Part shown: one piece after another, positions 48,821 through 61,561 of the stretch
Position numbering within the stretch: position 1 is the stretch's first letter
How the letters are laid out: each line of letters begins with the position of its first letter
Assembly: GCA_023853785.1 (NCBI GenBank)
Contig: JAJIRX010001046.1
Location: forward strand, 85,518-149,517
DNA length: 64,000 bases
Direction: 5' to 3'
Origin: Psilocybe azurescens
Taxonomy: Eukaryota; Basidiomycota; Agaricomycetes; Agaricales; Agrocybaceae
The notes under the pieces: model-generated
The model's input: the letters and a program-made list of their open reading frames with translations, nothing else
Told to the model about the DNA's origin: nothing
Databases searched by the model: none
Position numbers and translations under genes: made by a program

Positions 48821-49680
48821 CTACGTCCTCTCCAGCGGCCTCAAACTCAATAACCGCACTGCACACGCCGACACCTCCCGCACACATTCATACAAAAACA
48901 TCTTCGCCTGAGCCTTCTCCCTGTCCTTCTCCCCTTCACATTAACCACATCCCACACACTGCTGATCGCATGAGCCAGCCGAAACGCGAACGTTATCACA
49001 CCTGACGGCTCCTGGGTCTTCATCGTGATTTTGATGACATCGGGATGGGTGCCCAGGAGGAATGGGATGTCCTTAGCGTGTGTGTAGGATAAGAGGTGGG
49101 AGATGATAATAGAGGATGAGGGAGAAGGAGGATGAGGGACGGGTTTTGTGGGATATGAATGCAAGGCAGACGTGGGCGCGTTGGAGGTAAGGCCTTAAGG
49201 CCAAGGGCCTGTGTCGCCTCGCGAAGGGTTTCATGTGATCCCAGTCCAATGTGTAATTTCCGATCCTGAATGAAACGAACCAAATTAGTCAATAACAAAA
49301 CCAAAAAAAGGGGGGAAAGGAAGATAAGAGGACAACGCGTGCAGACACGTACCTCTTCGCTTGATCTTAACTCCCGTAATCCCAGTCTAAAGCGCCATCT
49401 CCTCCGAATTTGGCACAGTATCATACTTGTCCTCGTTCTTCATCATCTGCTCATGCATCACATTCGCCGCCTCCTTGATGATGTCGTCCAAAAACACCAC
49501 TGTCCTCCTCCTAGTGCTCATTCCTCGTAAGGACCGGCAGTTGATCTGCACGAGCGAGGACTTCCAGAGGAAGCTTGAGCACTTTGAAGAATTGGGAGAG
49601 ATGCAGATCTTGTTGCAAGAAGAGAATGTATTGCTTGCAGCGCGTGATTGCGCTGCCAATGTCGCATGTCAGGTTGTAAG
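48821..49680 (-). pseudogene. Arginyl-tRNA synthetase middle and C-terminal fragment, copy A5
   Basis: Read from about 49680: LTCDIGSAITRCKQYI, LQQDLHLSQFFKVLKLPLE, LTRNEHEED, then VFLDDIIKEAANVMHEQMMK and NEDKYDTVPNSEEMAL, which is the best preserved version of this stretch. Further on come HAKDIPFLLGTHPDVIKITM, KTQEPSGVITFAFRLAHAIS and SVWDVVNVKG. The end is LLSLRPLERT with a TAG at 48821. The 5' side is joined directly to ArgRS upstream DNA at about 49680 (the part just before the normal start), so the N-terminal half was deleted. Confidence 0.87.
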
Positions 49681-51102
49681 TCGGGCGTAGTGTTGCGTGT
49701 AAACGAAAGTGCCTGAGGTGTAAAGCGCAGCAGAGAGATCTCTTGGCTGCATGAGGAAAGGGCGGAGAGAATTGAGAGGAGTGAAAGGACGGCCAAATTG
49801 AATCGACAAGGTTGTCTGCAACAATTTTTGTGAACGCGAATGACGTGTTGGGATCCATCACGTGCAACATCTCTTCGCCAAATACTAGCCTCTTTTGGTG
49901 GCAAAACACCGACTCTTGAAGTCGGCGTAGCAGTAATGTTTCGTGCATTATGATGAAAACCATACATCAGACAGTGAGTGGATATGTCACTCCTGGGATA
50001 ATTTCTTATTGGAAGACACAAAGCACTAGAACCACGCCGCCGCTTACTCTATATGTACTCCGCACCAGCACACAAATTAAACGGAGGGGAAGGACCCGGA
50101 CTGTTTCACGGAGCGCCAGAACTGGTAGTGCTTGCCTAAAGGTGCTCATTAGTCGGTCGACCATATCAGTCTTGACACAGCCCTACGCAGGATAGAAAAT
50201 AGTATAGTTGCTATCACGTTCACATTCATTGTCAGTTTTCTCACACTTCACTTTTGCGCGCACAAAGTCACTTTGCATGTCAAAAGTGAGAAAAGATGAC
50301 TTTGTTAACCACCACTTGGGACAGTTGGGAAAGTGCAAAGAATGCAGTCACATCGCAATCTCGGGTAAATTCAGTGACAACCGCATATGGTACTGACTTT
50401 CCGACAAGAGAGCTGGATTCACAGGCATGTCCCTGACTCAACAAGTAAAGGGGTACTAGCATGTGTGCTAGCGGGGCTATGACCATCCACTGAGTCGTAT
50501 ACCATTTTAAACTGTGCGCACTTGACACGATAAGAGGATTCCATGGATTGGACGCGCTAACAACAACGCTCCCGCTTGCGGAGGTTTCAATACGACGGCC
50601 CGATCGCAGGCAAGTTAGACATAGAAGGGGGGTGATTTTGCGGTGTCCAACCCAGTTTTGGGAATAGAATAACACCGCCTTCCAGTGCATTGCTTCCAAC
50701 TGTCACTGTCATGGGAGTTGCACTTGTCTAGTACTAAAGCTGTACATGCGGACTCCGTCGGAAATATAGCACCGTTGTGTAGTCCGACTCTGTGATATAC
50801 TGCGATAATGTACAGTGAGCGACATGGGTGAATGCCTTCTGCCTCGTCTTTCCGCAGTCCTAATGGTGTCAAGATTATCAAGGCTATTAGGGTGAAGATT
50901 AAGAGCAATTTGAGACATGTACAGGATGTGGTGACTATTAATAGCAGTATTTATATCCAGCACATTGCAGTGCACGTCACAACGTTGTACTGCATGAACT
51001 TCTCTAGGGCACGTAGCCGTGTGAATTCACTTAACTTCTGTGCTGCTCCCACGCCGTGGGCACCGTTAGCAACTGTTTCTTCTTTCACAAAGCCCTAGTA
51101 CA
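49681..51102. promoter_or_regulatory. Conserved flank upstream of NLR5
   Basis: Same non-coding module as before NLR1, NLR4 and NLR6. It includes a TCACTTTTG/CAAAAGTGA hairpin and the run TTCCTTCACAAAGCC-like block just before the ATG, present in several copies. Confidence 0.55.
50248..50289. repeat. Short inverted repeat in the NLR5 flank
   Basis: TCACTTTTG (50248-50256) pairs with CAAAAGTGA (50281-50289) around a 24-nt loop that holds AAAGTCACTTT. Conserved in the NLR6 flank and, with changes, in the NLR4 flank. Function unknown. Confidence 0.7.
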
Positions 51103-54100
51103 ATGCCTAAAGACGAGAAATATTCCTCAATACGCTTCGCATCGCACCCCTCAACTCGGGTATGCAGCTACTCCAAGGTGCCAGGAACGTCATGATTACT
51201 GGCGGGAGCTTTCGACAAGTAGAAGAAAATCACTACGACGGAGGAAGGGACGTAGGTGAGAGCCAGTAGACATCATATACTGGGCGTTTATACTGATTCT
51301 GAATCAATAGGACTGCACATTCTGGGGCAGCACATCGCAGCTGATGCTATGTATAACTCTGCCGAGCGATTCCCTCCAGCCGAAATGCCACCCCCGGCAC
51401 TCGCGAGAAGATAATCAACACAATACTGGACTGGATCAACGACCCCACTCCCAAGGAACGAGCGCTTTGGCTCAATGGACCAGCAGGAGCCGGAAAATCA
51501 GCCATCGCCCCACTCCATTGCCGTTTATCTGAAGGAGATCTCGGACAATAGCAAGTATGCTGGGAGCTTCTTCTTCACCAAGGATGCAGTTGGACGTGGT
51601 GACGGGACAAAGCTATTCTCAACAATTTCATACCAGCTCGCCCTCAATTTCCCATCCTTTCGTGCTCAAATTGACGCTGCTATGCTTGATAATCCGACTC
51701 TTCCGACTACATCCATCGACGTCCAACTCCGATACCTCATCATAGAGCCATTACTGTGTGTCAATGACTGGCCTGCGCACAACCCCACAGTTAATATTGA
51801 CGGTTTGGACGAATGCGCTGGGTCTAAACAAATGCAGTCCGAAATTCTTTCACTCATTTCCGAGGCGATCACCGAGCACAATATCCCCCTCCGATTTCTC
51901 ATTGTCAGTCGCCCCGAGTACTGGATTTCCGATTCGTTCGAAATTGGACCTCTGGTACACGTTACAAAATCCACTCTGTCTACGAGACGATGAGGACGCA
52001 AATTGGGATATTGAGAAGTATCTTCGAGAGGGATTCAACAAGATTTACGAGGAAAATTTTCAAATAATGTCTTCTACTCCGCGTCCTTGGCCTCCAGATC
52101 ATATTATCAGGCAGTTTGTGTATAGCGCTTCGGGCCAGTACATTTATGCATCTACTGTCCTGAAATTTGTTGGCGCATCATCCAACTTCTGTGATCCCCG
52201 AGAACAACTCCGGATATTAACGACGCCTGGACCACATCATGCATCAGCATTTTCGGATCTCGATAAACTCTACGCCACCATCCTGTCGTCATATCCTCGA
52301 CCACACACAATGAAACGTGTCCTTGGTGGTCTCTTGCTCTAATAGAGCGAAAAAACGATTCAGGAAATGCTGGGAGTTGATTCCGGAGAAATTCAACTGG
52401 TGTTGAGGGCCTTAAGCTCCTTGATCAAAGTATCCAAGGCGGAATACTCCGAGGAGTTCCGTGTGCTGGAGCCGATCTTTGGGTCTCCATTGGTAGAGGC
52501 ATCGATTTCGTTCAGTCACCTATCGTTCTGCGAATTTCTCGAGGATGAGTCAAGGTCAGGGAGGGTATGCAATTGATGAGAGCGCTGTTGAGACTGAGAT
52601 TATCTGCGCCATAATCAAGCTCGGGGTCGATATTGTTGAGGATAATCCACGGGCCGAGCGGACTATAGAACGGTAAGCGCCCTGAGCATTTTTGTGTTTG
52701 GAAAATATATAAGGACACTGATATACACATGTTCTGACAGTATCGGACTATCAATCTATCGTGACATGCTCGGGACTTCTGGGTCTGGTGCCGGACGTCA
52801 GACTCGATGCGAGATCTATTGCCAATGTATTAGAGAAACTTTGTGAAAGCCTTCGCAAGATCATTGCCTGCAAACCTTCGCATGTCGCCCAACCAAGTCA
52901 TCTGTACTGGTTCACGACCTTTGTCCTGGATTTTCTTAACGACATGGAACTTATGGCGGCCTTGGACGATCAATATTGGCGTAAAAGCACCGACACCTAC
53001 TTCAGTCTCTCACAGACGTTCTCACCATTGCTCAAACAATTTCAGCACAGCAGATCATGGACCGATCACCCAAAAACTCAGCAACCTTCGCATACATCGC
53101 TTTATACAGTTCTGACTTTTCATCCTGGATAGAGCGTAGCATCGAGATATCTCGGAGTTAATGAATATCAGTCTGGATACCATTATATCTGATCTCCAAC
53201 ACCTTCCCTGACTTGGTATACTTTGATTTCGACCATAGTGGCAGGGGCTATTTAGGCTATATACATACAGGTCCTGTCTTTTCAGCCGTGGTATCACAAG
53301 GTCCAAGGCCAATGTCAGGAAAGCCAACATATTGGAGCATGGGACCATCAGATAGTAAGTCTCAGTGCCGAGCACTTTACCGGGATATTACACAGAAATG
53401 ATAACCCATTATCGGTTGCACCTCCACTGAAGTTTGAGCGTACTGCCGAATGCTTCTTACGATACAGCCGAATTTCAGACATACACTCCAAAGAATACTT
53501 TGAAGATCCGAATAAAATGGAAATATTCAATATCATAATGGATACATCTTTCTGGGGTTCTTTACGTGACCATGTAGCCTCGGTTGATTTGGTGTTGGGA
53601 GCTTTGGGCTGGTTTAACAGGCAGATGGTGAGTGCCAATATCATCATATTACGGTCACTGATTTACCGCTGCCATTCAAATACCAGACTGAACCCAGCAA
53701 GGACGTTATTAGAGATCACGATAGTCGCCTTCCTCAAACAATGCTATACGTTGCTAAACGAATATTCGAAATTGGCTACTTGCGATGCTTCACAGACCCC
53801 TATTACACTAATCTTTGGATGATCAGTGATAGAGACGAAATTCCGTCTGTATCATTACATATAACACCTCCACCCCATGACGGACCCTACTCCATCGTTG
53901 AGGAGAGAGATCTGGATAAACGGGAGCATCCGATTGCTTATTCCCATCCTTTCTCCTTACACAGATGGATAACTGAGTTCCACGAGCAAGTGTTTGAGAG
54001 AGAGAGAAGTTCAGTCATCAGCCCTTACGACTGGTATCCTCATCTTGCCGCATTCCTTCTCACCGCGCTTGTAAAAAATCAATACGCTGCGCTCGAACGC

Positions 54101-54515
54101 CAATTTCGAACAATACTGGAACCGAATTCAAAGAAATTTTTCTACCGTTTATCAAGTGCCTGCCTTATGCGATTCCAACACAGCACAACTTGAATGCGCT
54201 ACGTGCACTGCATTACCTGTATCCCAAGATACATCCTCGCCATCGATGGAGACCGCCGTTTGGGTTCTGCTCGCTAGCTATAGATTTCTTGAAGGTATGT
54301 TTGAAGGATAACTCTACTGTTTTTATTGTCCTCATTTTTGTCGTATAGAAGTACGACCGCTCTTCCCTCTCACCCCAGAGTTCGGCTCGTTAAAAGACTG
54401 GCTTTCGGGGCTTAGGACTCGGGAATCTAGGAGGATATTGCGGGGCCATGTCGAATCTTACAGGCGCATATATGATACGTATGATGTTTATACAACAGAT
54501 GAAGGCGAGTCATAA
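51103..54515 (+). pseudogene. NACHT-domain NLR-like NTPase, copy NLR5
   Basis: Same five-exon layout as NLR4. Walker A has the intact GPAGAGKSAIA sequence but is followed by a +1 in a C run (about 51510). Other lesions: changes at the leader exon and at the PPAKCHPGT block (about 51380-51395, two extra bases), a +1 at about 51970 (KSTLSTRR then stop), a stop in LLL near 52341, an extra G near 52560, and a +1 at about 53205. Conserved blocks otherwise match NLR4: EHNIPLRFLIVSRPEYWISD, SASGQYIYASTVLKFVGAS, SDIHSKEYFEDPNKMEIF and SPYDWYPHLAAFLLTAL. Stop at 54513-54515. Confidence 0.89.
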
Positions 54516-55589
54516 GTAAAACAATTGACTCCAACCAAGTCGAGGCACTCTGATGAAAGAAGGGAACGGAAGCATTTAATGGATCCTGTCAAGAGTATGA
54601 CCGTTAATTGTAGTACAAGTTTGGGTGTGCGCGAGGTCATGCTTGCATAGTTGGAACGCGCCGGTACAGCTTGTAGAAAAGAGTAGATGTAACTTCAAAT
54701 GTGAATAAAGAACGCCACTCCTCCAGCAGTTAAAAATATGGTCGCCTGACTCACCTCGAGAGTCGACACTCCAAGCGACCTCGAATATCGAAAGAAAGTG
54801 AGGCGATGAGAGGCGGGGTATCGAGCTCTGCGTAGTGTAACACATAATGCATGTTTATCAGAATGGCGGTTATATATATACGGAACAGGAGCAATACAAA
54901 GAAGCGAAGAGGTCGTCATATTGGACCGACGTAAGGACCGAAATACTATGTGGTGAGTGGGAGGCTTCCGCGAACAAGAGGAAGGCTGTTGATAGGAACT
55001 GAAATTGAAACCGGCAGTGCAAGCGGTAGCTCCGGAGAGGAAGAGACGGGGACAGCTCGGACCTGGATTGAAAATGGGAGTCGTACACTCACACTTCATT
55101 CAAGAGCACATGGTCTCTTATTATACAGTCTTGTCTATAGGCCAACATGGTTTTGCATCGCTAGAATAGTAGACTCGATGCCAAGTCCAGATCGTGCGCT
55201 GGGTAGTGGCGGGCGGGCCTTTGAAAGAAATGTGGATGTATACATAGATCGGGATGTGGGTATATATGCGATTGATAGTGGTGTTACGGCTGAGGGATGG
55301 GGTTGTACGCGAGCGGGAGAGAAAGTGGGAGTATATCGATGCGGTGCCTGTACCGGATTACATCAAGCTGGTCATCCGAAGGCCTAAGGCACTGATGATG
55401 AGCAGCTTGTGCGCTTGAGCCGAAGGATGTAACAGGCTTGCACAATGAGCACGTTCATAGGCGATGAAGCTCACATTTAAATGTGATCCCAGAACAATAC
55501 CGTCGTACGACCTGGAAATTGGATGATCGGATCAGCGCTCGAGCCACGAACACCAGAGTGCATCCCCAAACTTAGAAAGACGTACCGGT
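54516..55589. other. Conserved module segment downstream of NLR5; no gene recognised
   Basis: Counterpart of 12614-13705 and 43813-44904. It holds the longest version of the unrecognised + frame (54950-55387, with RAFERNVDVYIDRDVGIYAI), which may be the remains of a real exon. Confidence 0.45.
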
Positions 55590-56695
55590 CTACATCCTCT
55601 GCAACGGCTGCAAACTCAACAGACCCATCACAGGGCACCGCCCAATACCTCCCTCGGAAACTGAAAAAATCATCTTCACTCGCTGCCCTCTACTCATCCT
55701 CCTCCCCCTTCACATCAACCGCATCCCACACACTGCTGATCGCATGAGCCAGTCTAAACGCCAACGTCACTATGGCACTTGGCTTCTGGTTCTTCATAGC
55801 AATCTTCATGACGTCCGGGTATGTGGCCAGGAGGAACGCAATACTGCATATGCGCGTGTAGGACAGTCGGAGTGCATATTGGGGGTAGGGCCGGTGCCGC
55901 CTTTGAAAGATTTGACCCAGACCCAGTTGAATGTGTATTTGTGAATTCTAGATTGAATAAATTTATGAACGTTAGTATGACGAAAAGAAATGGAAAAGAG
56001 CCAATATACCTCCATATCGTGGCTCTTCACTTGCATAATCCCAGTCTCAGCGCCGTCTGCTCTAGATCCACCACCGCTTTATACTTCTCCTCATTCTTCG
56101 ATGTCTGCGCATGCATCGCGTTCCCTGCATCCTTGATAATATCAATCACATCCAGGAACACCGCCGTGCCCTTTGCTATATACTCATTCCCTGCACGGGC
56201 CCGTGTTGATATGCACGAGTGAGGATGCTAAGGGGAAGTCTATTGGTTCAAGAATGAATTTCATGAGATGGAGGTTATGTTGGGAGGATACAACGTATAT
56301 GGCTGTCGAATTTGTATTTCTCGTAGCGCTTGATCGCACCAACGATAGTCGCGTATCATGTAGATGGATGTTGCATCTCGTATCCAACCTATTCTTCCGA
56401 TTGGAGCTGTGCGGTGTGGGTGTGATTTAAGTGTCTTTACTTGTATGAATACATCGGAGAGTAGGGAAGACGTCGATTACGATGACTTCAGCTGCTGTCT
56501 CTTTGAACTTCCTGGGGGTTGGAACTGGGGAGCGCAACCGTAAAGTCCTCTCTCCTCTCATAGTTGACGACTACCCTAGCCTAGGCTGCAGCACATTCAA
56601 GATGATCTGGCCGGTAGATATCCGGAATGAGTCCAAGACAGATTTAGAGGGATCCGTGGCCGAGATAGCGGGCAGTGGGGTCTAGATGACGCCAT
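55590..56695 (-). pseudogene. Arginyl-tRNA synthetase, internally deleted copy A6
   Basis: Starts at 56695, but one base is lost in the codons after MASS, shifting the frame. The 3' part keeps MQVKSHDMEV, a YTFNWVWVKSFKGGTGPTPN block (55890-55990) and the C-terminus LLSLQPLQRM with a TAG at 55590, the canonical ArgRS ending. The catalytic centre is missing, as in A2 and A4. Its start codon directly abuts an AEC intron of E6. Confidence 0.85.
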
Positions 56696-56696
56696 G

Positions 56697-58670
56697 GTGT
56701 GAGTGAGTGAAAGAGGAAGAGGGAGGAATGTTCCGCGGTTTTATTGTAAGGAAGAGAAAGGAATGGGGGAGAAAAGAAAAGCGAAGAGGAAGAACAGGGG
56801 AGTGATCGTGATCAAAGAACCACAAACGGCAAGCGATCGAATGATGAAGGGAAGTCCCCCAAAAGAGAAATTGAAAGAAGGGAGAAAATAAAAGGCGCAT
56901 ATATCTCACATAGGACATACCGAAATGAAAAAAAACCTAAAACACAGCATGCCAGTCGCTCTTCGTCGCGAGGGACCATCGGGCGGAGTGAGCAGCATGT
57001 GCACCGAGATTACGAGTAGCACCATCTTCGGCTCGCCGGCTTCTTCACCTGTTCGACTCCTTTTCCACTTTGTGTATCCTTCCGTTGAGCGATCGAATGT
57101 GTCCCGAAGTGGAATAGAGCCTTGACGCGCTGTATATACCTCCTATACCTCCTCCATTTTATCCCTTTCCCCTTTCCCCCGCCCCCTCCTTCCTTCCCCC
57201 AGCTTCCTTCCCTCTCAGCCTCCTTCCCACCCCGAGAATACTCTCAGACACAACAAGCGTGACCGGCACCGCACACTTGCCACACATCCCAACCGCCCCA
57301 TTCACGGGCCTTGATCCGCTATTATCATACTCCGGCGAGTATACTGTAATGAAGGTGTCAATGCGACGATGAGTGAAAGTAGGCCGGCGTATAATGGGAC
57401 TGTTATGAATGTGTGGACCGAGAGGAAGAGTGTGTGGAGGGGTAAAAATGTATGTGTAGGGGGGCGGGAGGGTGGGGAGGAGCTTTGAGAACGAGGAGGG
57501 TGACTGCGAAGCACGAGAACGTGAGCAAGAGTGCGCCATTTTTGGGGTCATAGGCGAGGTTGCATTCGACTTCATCCCCATCCCCTCCTCAGCTCAATCT
57601 CATTCGTCTTCACATCCCTCGCACACCCCCAGCACCTCTCGCCGCACTAGCCCCGCAGCAGCAGTTGAAGCACCGACACCCCAAGCCGGAAAATCAGCTG
57701 CTCTCATTCGGACTGTTGGGGAACAAATTATAGAATGTCGTGTTGCGCCTGCCTGGCTGGAGCGGGGGCCACTTTCTGTTTTTAGTCCCTGCTCCTGTGC
57801 CATGTCCCGGTCCCTTGTCCCTGTTCCGTTTGCGTTGGGGTCATTTGTCGTTCCGCGCGGATGTCATGAACAATGACATAGCACACAGAACACCAGGGAC
57901 TCCCGAGGACACGGTGATGTGAAGCGACGAGGGCGCAGAGGAGGTGGGCAACTCCGTGAACTGGCCGGCCACCCCTCTTCATAGACGCCGACGACTGTAC
58001 GAGCGAGCTCAACTCGTGCGTTATTCCAAGAAGAGCGGCGTGCCCTCATCTTTGGCGTTGCGATCTGTGTTGAGTCCGAGAATGGATGTAAACGGTGTGG
58101 TCGCAGATGAGAGGACGGGTGGTGAGAGGATGGTGTCTGCCCGCGAGGAGGCTTACGCCGTAGCCGTGGGTCCTGTGAGAGGTGGTTAGCGGGATGTATG
58201 CGGGAGGGTAAGAGGACAAAGACGACGATGGACGTGGCGGCATGTCGAGAGAGATAGAGTGCATACAAAGGGGTAAAACAGAGCGTAAAACGAAACGAAA
58301 GCAAAAGCCACATACAATTATTCCAAGCGTAGTTGATATTATCGAATACATCAGCGCATTTCTTGTTATCGTCCGAGCCCCATGCGAGGTTGGGCACCGA
58401 GATGACGAAGCTCGGGATCAGTGCGATGGCGTGCGTTGGAGTTCATGCATATGGCGGCGGCCATTATGAAGCTCCTGACTGTGTAACTGTGTGAGAGTGA
58501 GTTGGGTTCAATTAAGTGCGGAGGGACGAGAGAGACAAGGGTGAGCAAGGTAGGATGCGGTGGGGAGTATTCAAAGCACTTGTGAATGGGAGAGCAAGGA
58601 AACGACGGGATGAAACGGCGAAGAGAAAACGCGAATCGTGGAAAAGGATAACGAACACAGGAAAAATGAA
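56697..58670 (-). pseudogene. AEC-family transporter fragment, copy E6
   Basis: Middle part of AEC from the intron before MAAAICMNSNA (about 58440) down to the DTFDRSTEGYTKWKRS-like exon near 57080 and the following intron at 56700. Recognisable blocks: SFIMAAAICMNSNA (58430-58475), VPNLAWGSDDNKK, AGLLSLIVALTPSLQYTRR (57310-57400) and CGKCAVPVTLVV (57240-57300). It has the shared 17-nt loss. The N-terminal exons are replaced by the ArgRS A7 junction at about 58670, and the C-terminal exon is missing. Confidence 0.79.
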
Positions 58671-60099
58671 GCCTGTCCTCGTGCTCATGCATCACGTTCC
58701 CCACCTGCTTAATGATCTTGTCCAAAAACACCACAGCCATTTTCCTCGTGCTCATTCCTTGTAAGAGCCGGTAGGTGATGTGCATGAGCGAGGACGCCCA
58801 GGCGAAGCTCAAGCACTACAAAGAATTGGGAGAGATGCAGGTCTTGTTGCGAGAAAACGATGTATTTCATTTTATCAAATTTATATTTGTCGTAGCGCGT
58901 GTTGCGCCGCCCGATTTCAGCGTGTCAGGTATACCAACGTTCCATCTGTGATGAAGTTTGAATGAAGGAACAGGAAGAGAGAAAAAATAAAAGAAATGGA
59001 ACGTACCCTTCTTACGAACAACGGCTTGCCCGGCCTCCACTTCTACAACTCCACCACCTTCACACCATCCGACTCCAAAATCAAACTCATCCTATCCAAC
59101 TTCTCCAGCGTCCCATCCATTGCCTCATTCCCCACCTCGCTCTCCCCGTACATGCGTCAAACTTTACATTCAGCCTCTCATACTCCTTCTCATACTCCCG
59201 CACGCTCATCTCTCTCCACATGCGCTAGTTGCGCAGGGTATCTTGGTCTCCGTCTTCCATGTGCTTGAACCGGTTCGAGGTGGAGGTCTTGACGGCCGGG
59301 TCGGTGGATGCGTCTTTGTTAATGGCGGCGTAGATGTCAAAAAGGTGCTTGATGACGTCTTTTTCGAGCCTGGCTTGTGAGCCGTATTTGAAGCCTCGCG
59401 GCGATTAGGCCGAACTAGGGAGACGAAGGGAGATGTTAGTGGGATATTCGGGGGATTGTGATAGAAGACTCATGGAACGGCGAGGAACAGAATAGAGGCG
59501 AAAAAAGATGGGACGGAAAACAAAAACAAAAAGGCGAAGAAGAGAAGAAATAATCTTACCTGTGTACCCCAATCGCCTAGATAATGCATTAAGATCACCT
59601 CCAACCACAAGCCTGACACAAACTAGCTAAAAACGTGCCGATGATCGTGTTCAGCAAATGCCCAACATGGAATGACTTGGCGGATGTTTGGCGACCAGTA
59701 CTCGATGACGACCTTCTTACCATTGACCGAGTCGTTCGCGCTATACTTGGGCAGACCAGAGGGCGCGTTGCACGTGGGGTGTCGATCTGGGTGAGAACTT
59801 GTTGTGTTCACGCTAAGTGGAGGATGGACTTGTCGAGCACGACGGACTTAACTCACTCGTCCGGTTGGAACTATGAGCAGCAAGGCTCAGTCAATTTAGT
59901 AGTACAAAATGTAAAAATAATAACCACGTACGTGTTTGATGACTTCAGCCGCTGTCTTTTCCAGCTCCCCAGGGATCCTGAACTGTGAGCGGCAGCACAT
60001 TCGAAAGTTTTTGCGCGATAGCTATCCGGATCGATTTCAGGACACACTTAGACGGCTCCGTACCTGAGACAGCGGGAGGTGGGGCATGGATGACGCCAT
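58671..60099 (-). pseudogene. Arginyl-tRNA synthetase 5' fragment, copy A7
   Basis: Third copy of the A1/A3 type, with the same AEC junction after VMHEHEDR. The start at 60099 (MASSMPHLP) shifts frame almost at once because one G is lost in the G run. The catalytic exon gives KYSANDSVNGKKVVIEYWSP then [20 protein letters not shown], a frameshifted HIGH region. Later exons contain TYRLLQGMSTRKMAVVFLDK and IIKQVGNVMHEH. Not functional. Confidence 0.87.
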
Positions 60100-61561
60100 C
60101 CTGTTACTTTTAGTGTGTGGCGAGAGTCTTGTGAGTTTGTTGTAAGTCGGCGTAGTGTTGCATGCAAACGAAAGCGCCTGAAGTGTAATGCGCAGCAGAG
60201 AGATCTCTTGGCTGCATGAGGAAAGAGCGGGAGAGAATCGAGAGGAGTGAAAGGACGGCCAAATTGAATCGACAAGGTTGTCTGCAACAAATTTTGTGAA
60301 CGCAAATGACGTGTTGGGATCCATCACGTGCAACATCTCTTCGCCAAATATTAGTCCCTTTTGGTGGCAAAACACTGACTCTTGAAGTCGGCGTAGCAGT
60401 GATGTTTCGTGCATTATGATGAAAACCATACATCAGTAGACAGTGAGTAAATATGTCACTCCCAGAGAGAATATTTTATTGGAAGACATAGCAATAGAAC
60501 CACGCTGCCCCTCACTCTATATGTACTATGCACCAGCACACAAATCAAACGGAGGGGAAGGACCCGGACCGTTTCGCGGAGCTAGAACTGGTAGTGTCTG
60601 CCTAAAGGTGCTCATTAGTCGGTCAACCGTATCAGTGTTAACACAGTCCTACGCAGGACAGAAAATAGTAAAGCTGCTATTACGTTCACATTCATTGTCA
60701 ATTTTCTCACACTTCACTTTGCGCGCACAAAGTCACTTTGCATGTCAAAAGTGAGAAAAGATGACTTTGTTAACCACCACTTGGGACAGTTGAGAAAATG
60801 CAAAGAATGCAGTCACGTCGCAATCTCGGGTAAATTCAGTGACAACTGCATATGGTAGTGACTTTCCGACAAGAGAGCTGGATTCACAGCCATGTCCCTG
60901 ACTCAACAAGTAAAGGGGTACTGGCATGTGTGCTAGCAGGGCTATGACCATCTACTGAGTCGTATATCGTATCAAACTGTGCACAATTGACACGATAAGA
61001 GGATTCCATGGACTGGACGCGCTAAAAACAACGCTCCCGCTTCGCTGGAGGTTTCAATACGACGGCCCCATCGCAGGCAGGTAAGGCGTAGAAGGGGTGA
61101 TTTTGCGGTGTCCAACCCAGTTTTGGGAATAGAATAATACCGCCGTCCGGTGCATTGCTTCCAACTATCCCTGTTATGTGAGTTGCACTGTGTCTAGTAC
61201 TAAAGCTGTACATGCATTTGTGCGGACTCCGTCGGAAACACAACACTGTTGTGTAGTCTGACTCTGCGATATACTGTGATAATACACAGTGAGCGACATA
61301 GGTGAATGCCTTTTTCTCGTCTTTCCGCAGTCCTAATAGTGAGGGCTACTGGGGTGAAGATTAACAGCAATTTGAGACATGTACAGGTTGTGGTGACTAT
61401 TAATAGCAGTATTCATATCCAGCACATTGCAGTGCATGTTGCAACGTTGCACTGCATGAACTGACTAGGTCACATACCGTGTAAATTAACTTAAATTCTG
61501 TGTTGCTCCACACTGTGCACATCGTTAGCAACTGTTTCTTCCTTCACAAAGCCATAGTACA
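60100..61561. promoter_or_regulatory. Conserved flank between ArgRS A7 (-) and NLR6 (+)
   Basis: 1.46 kb, matches the flanks of NLR1, NLR4 and NLR5 throughout. No coding frame is conserved. Confidence 0.55.
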
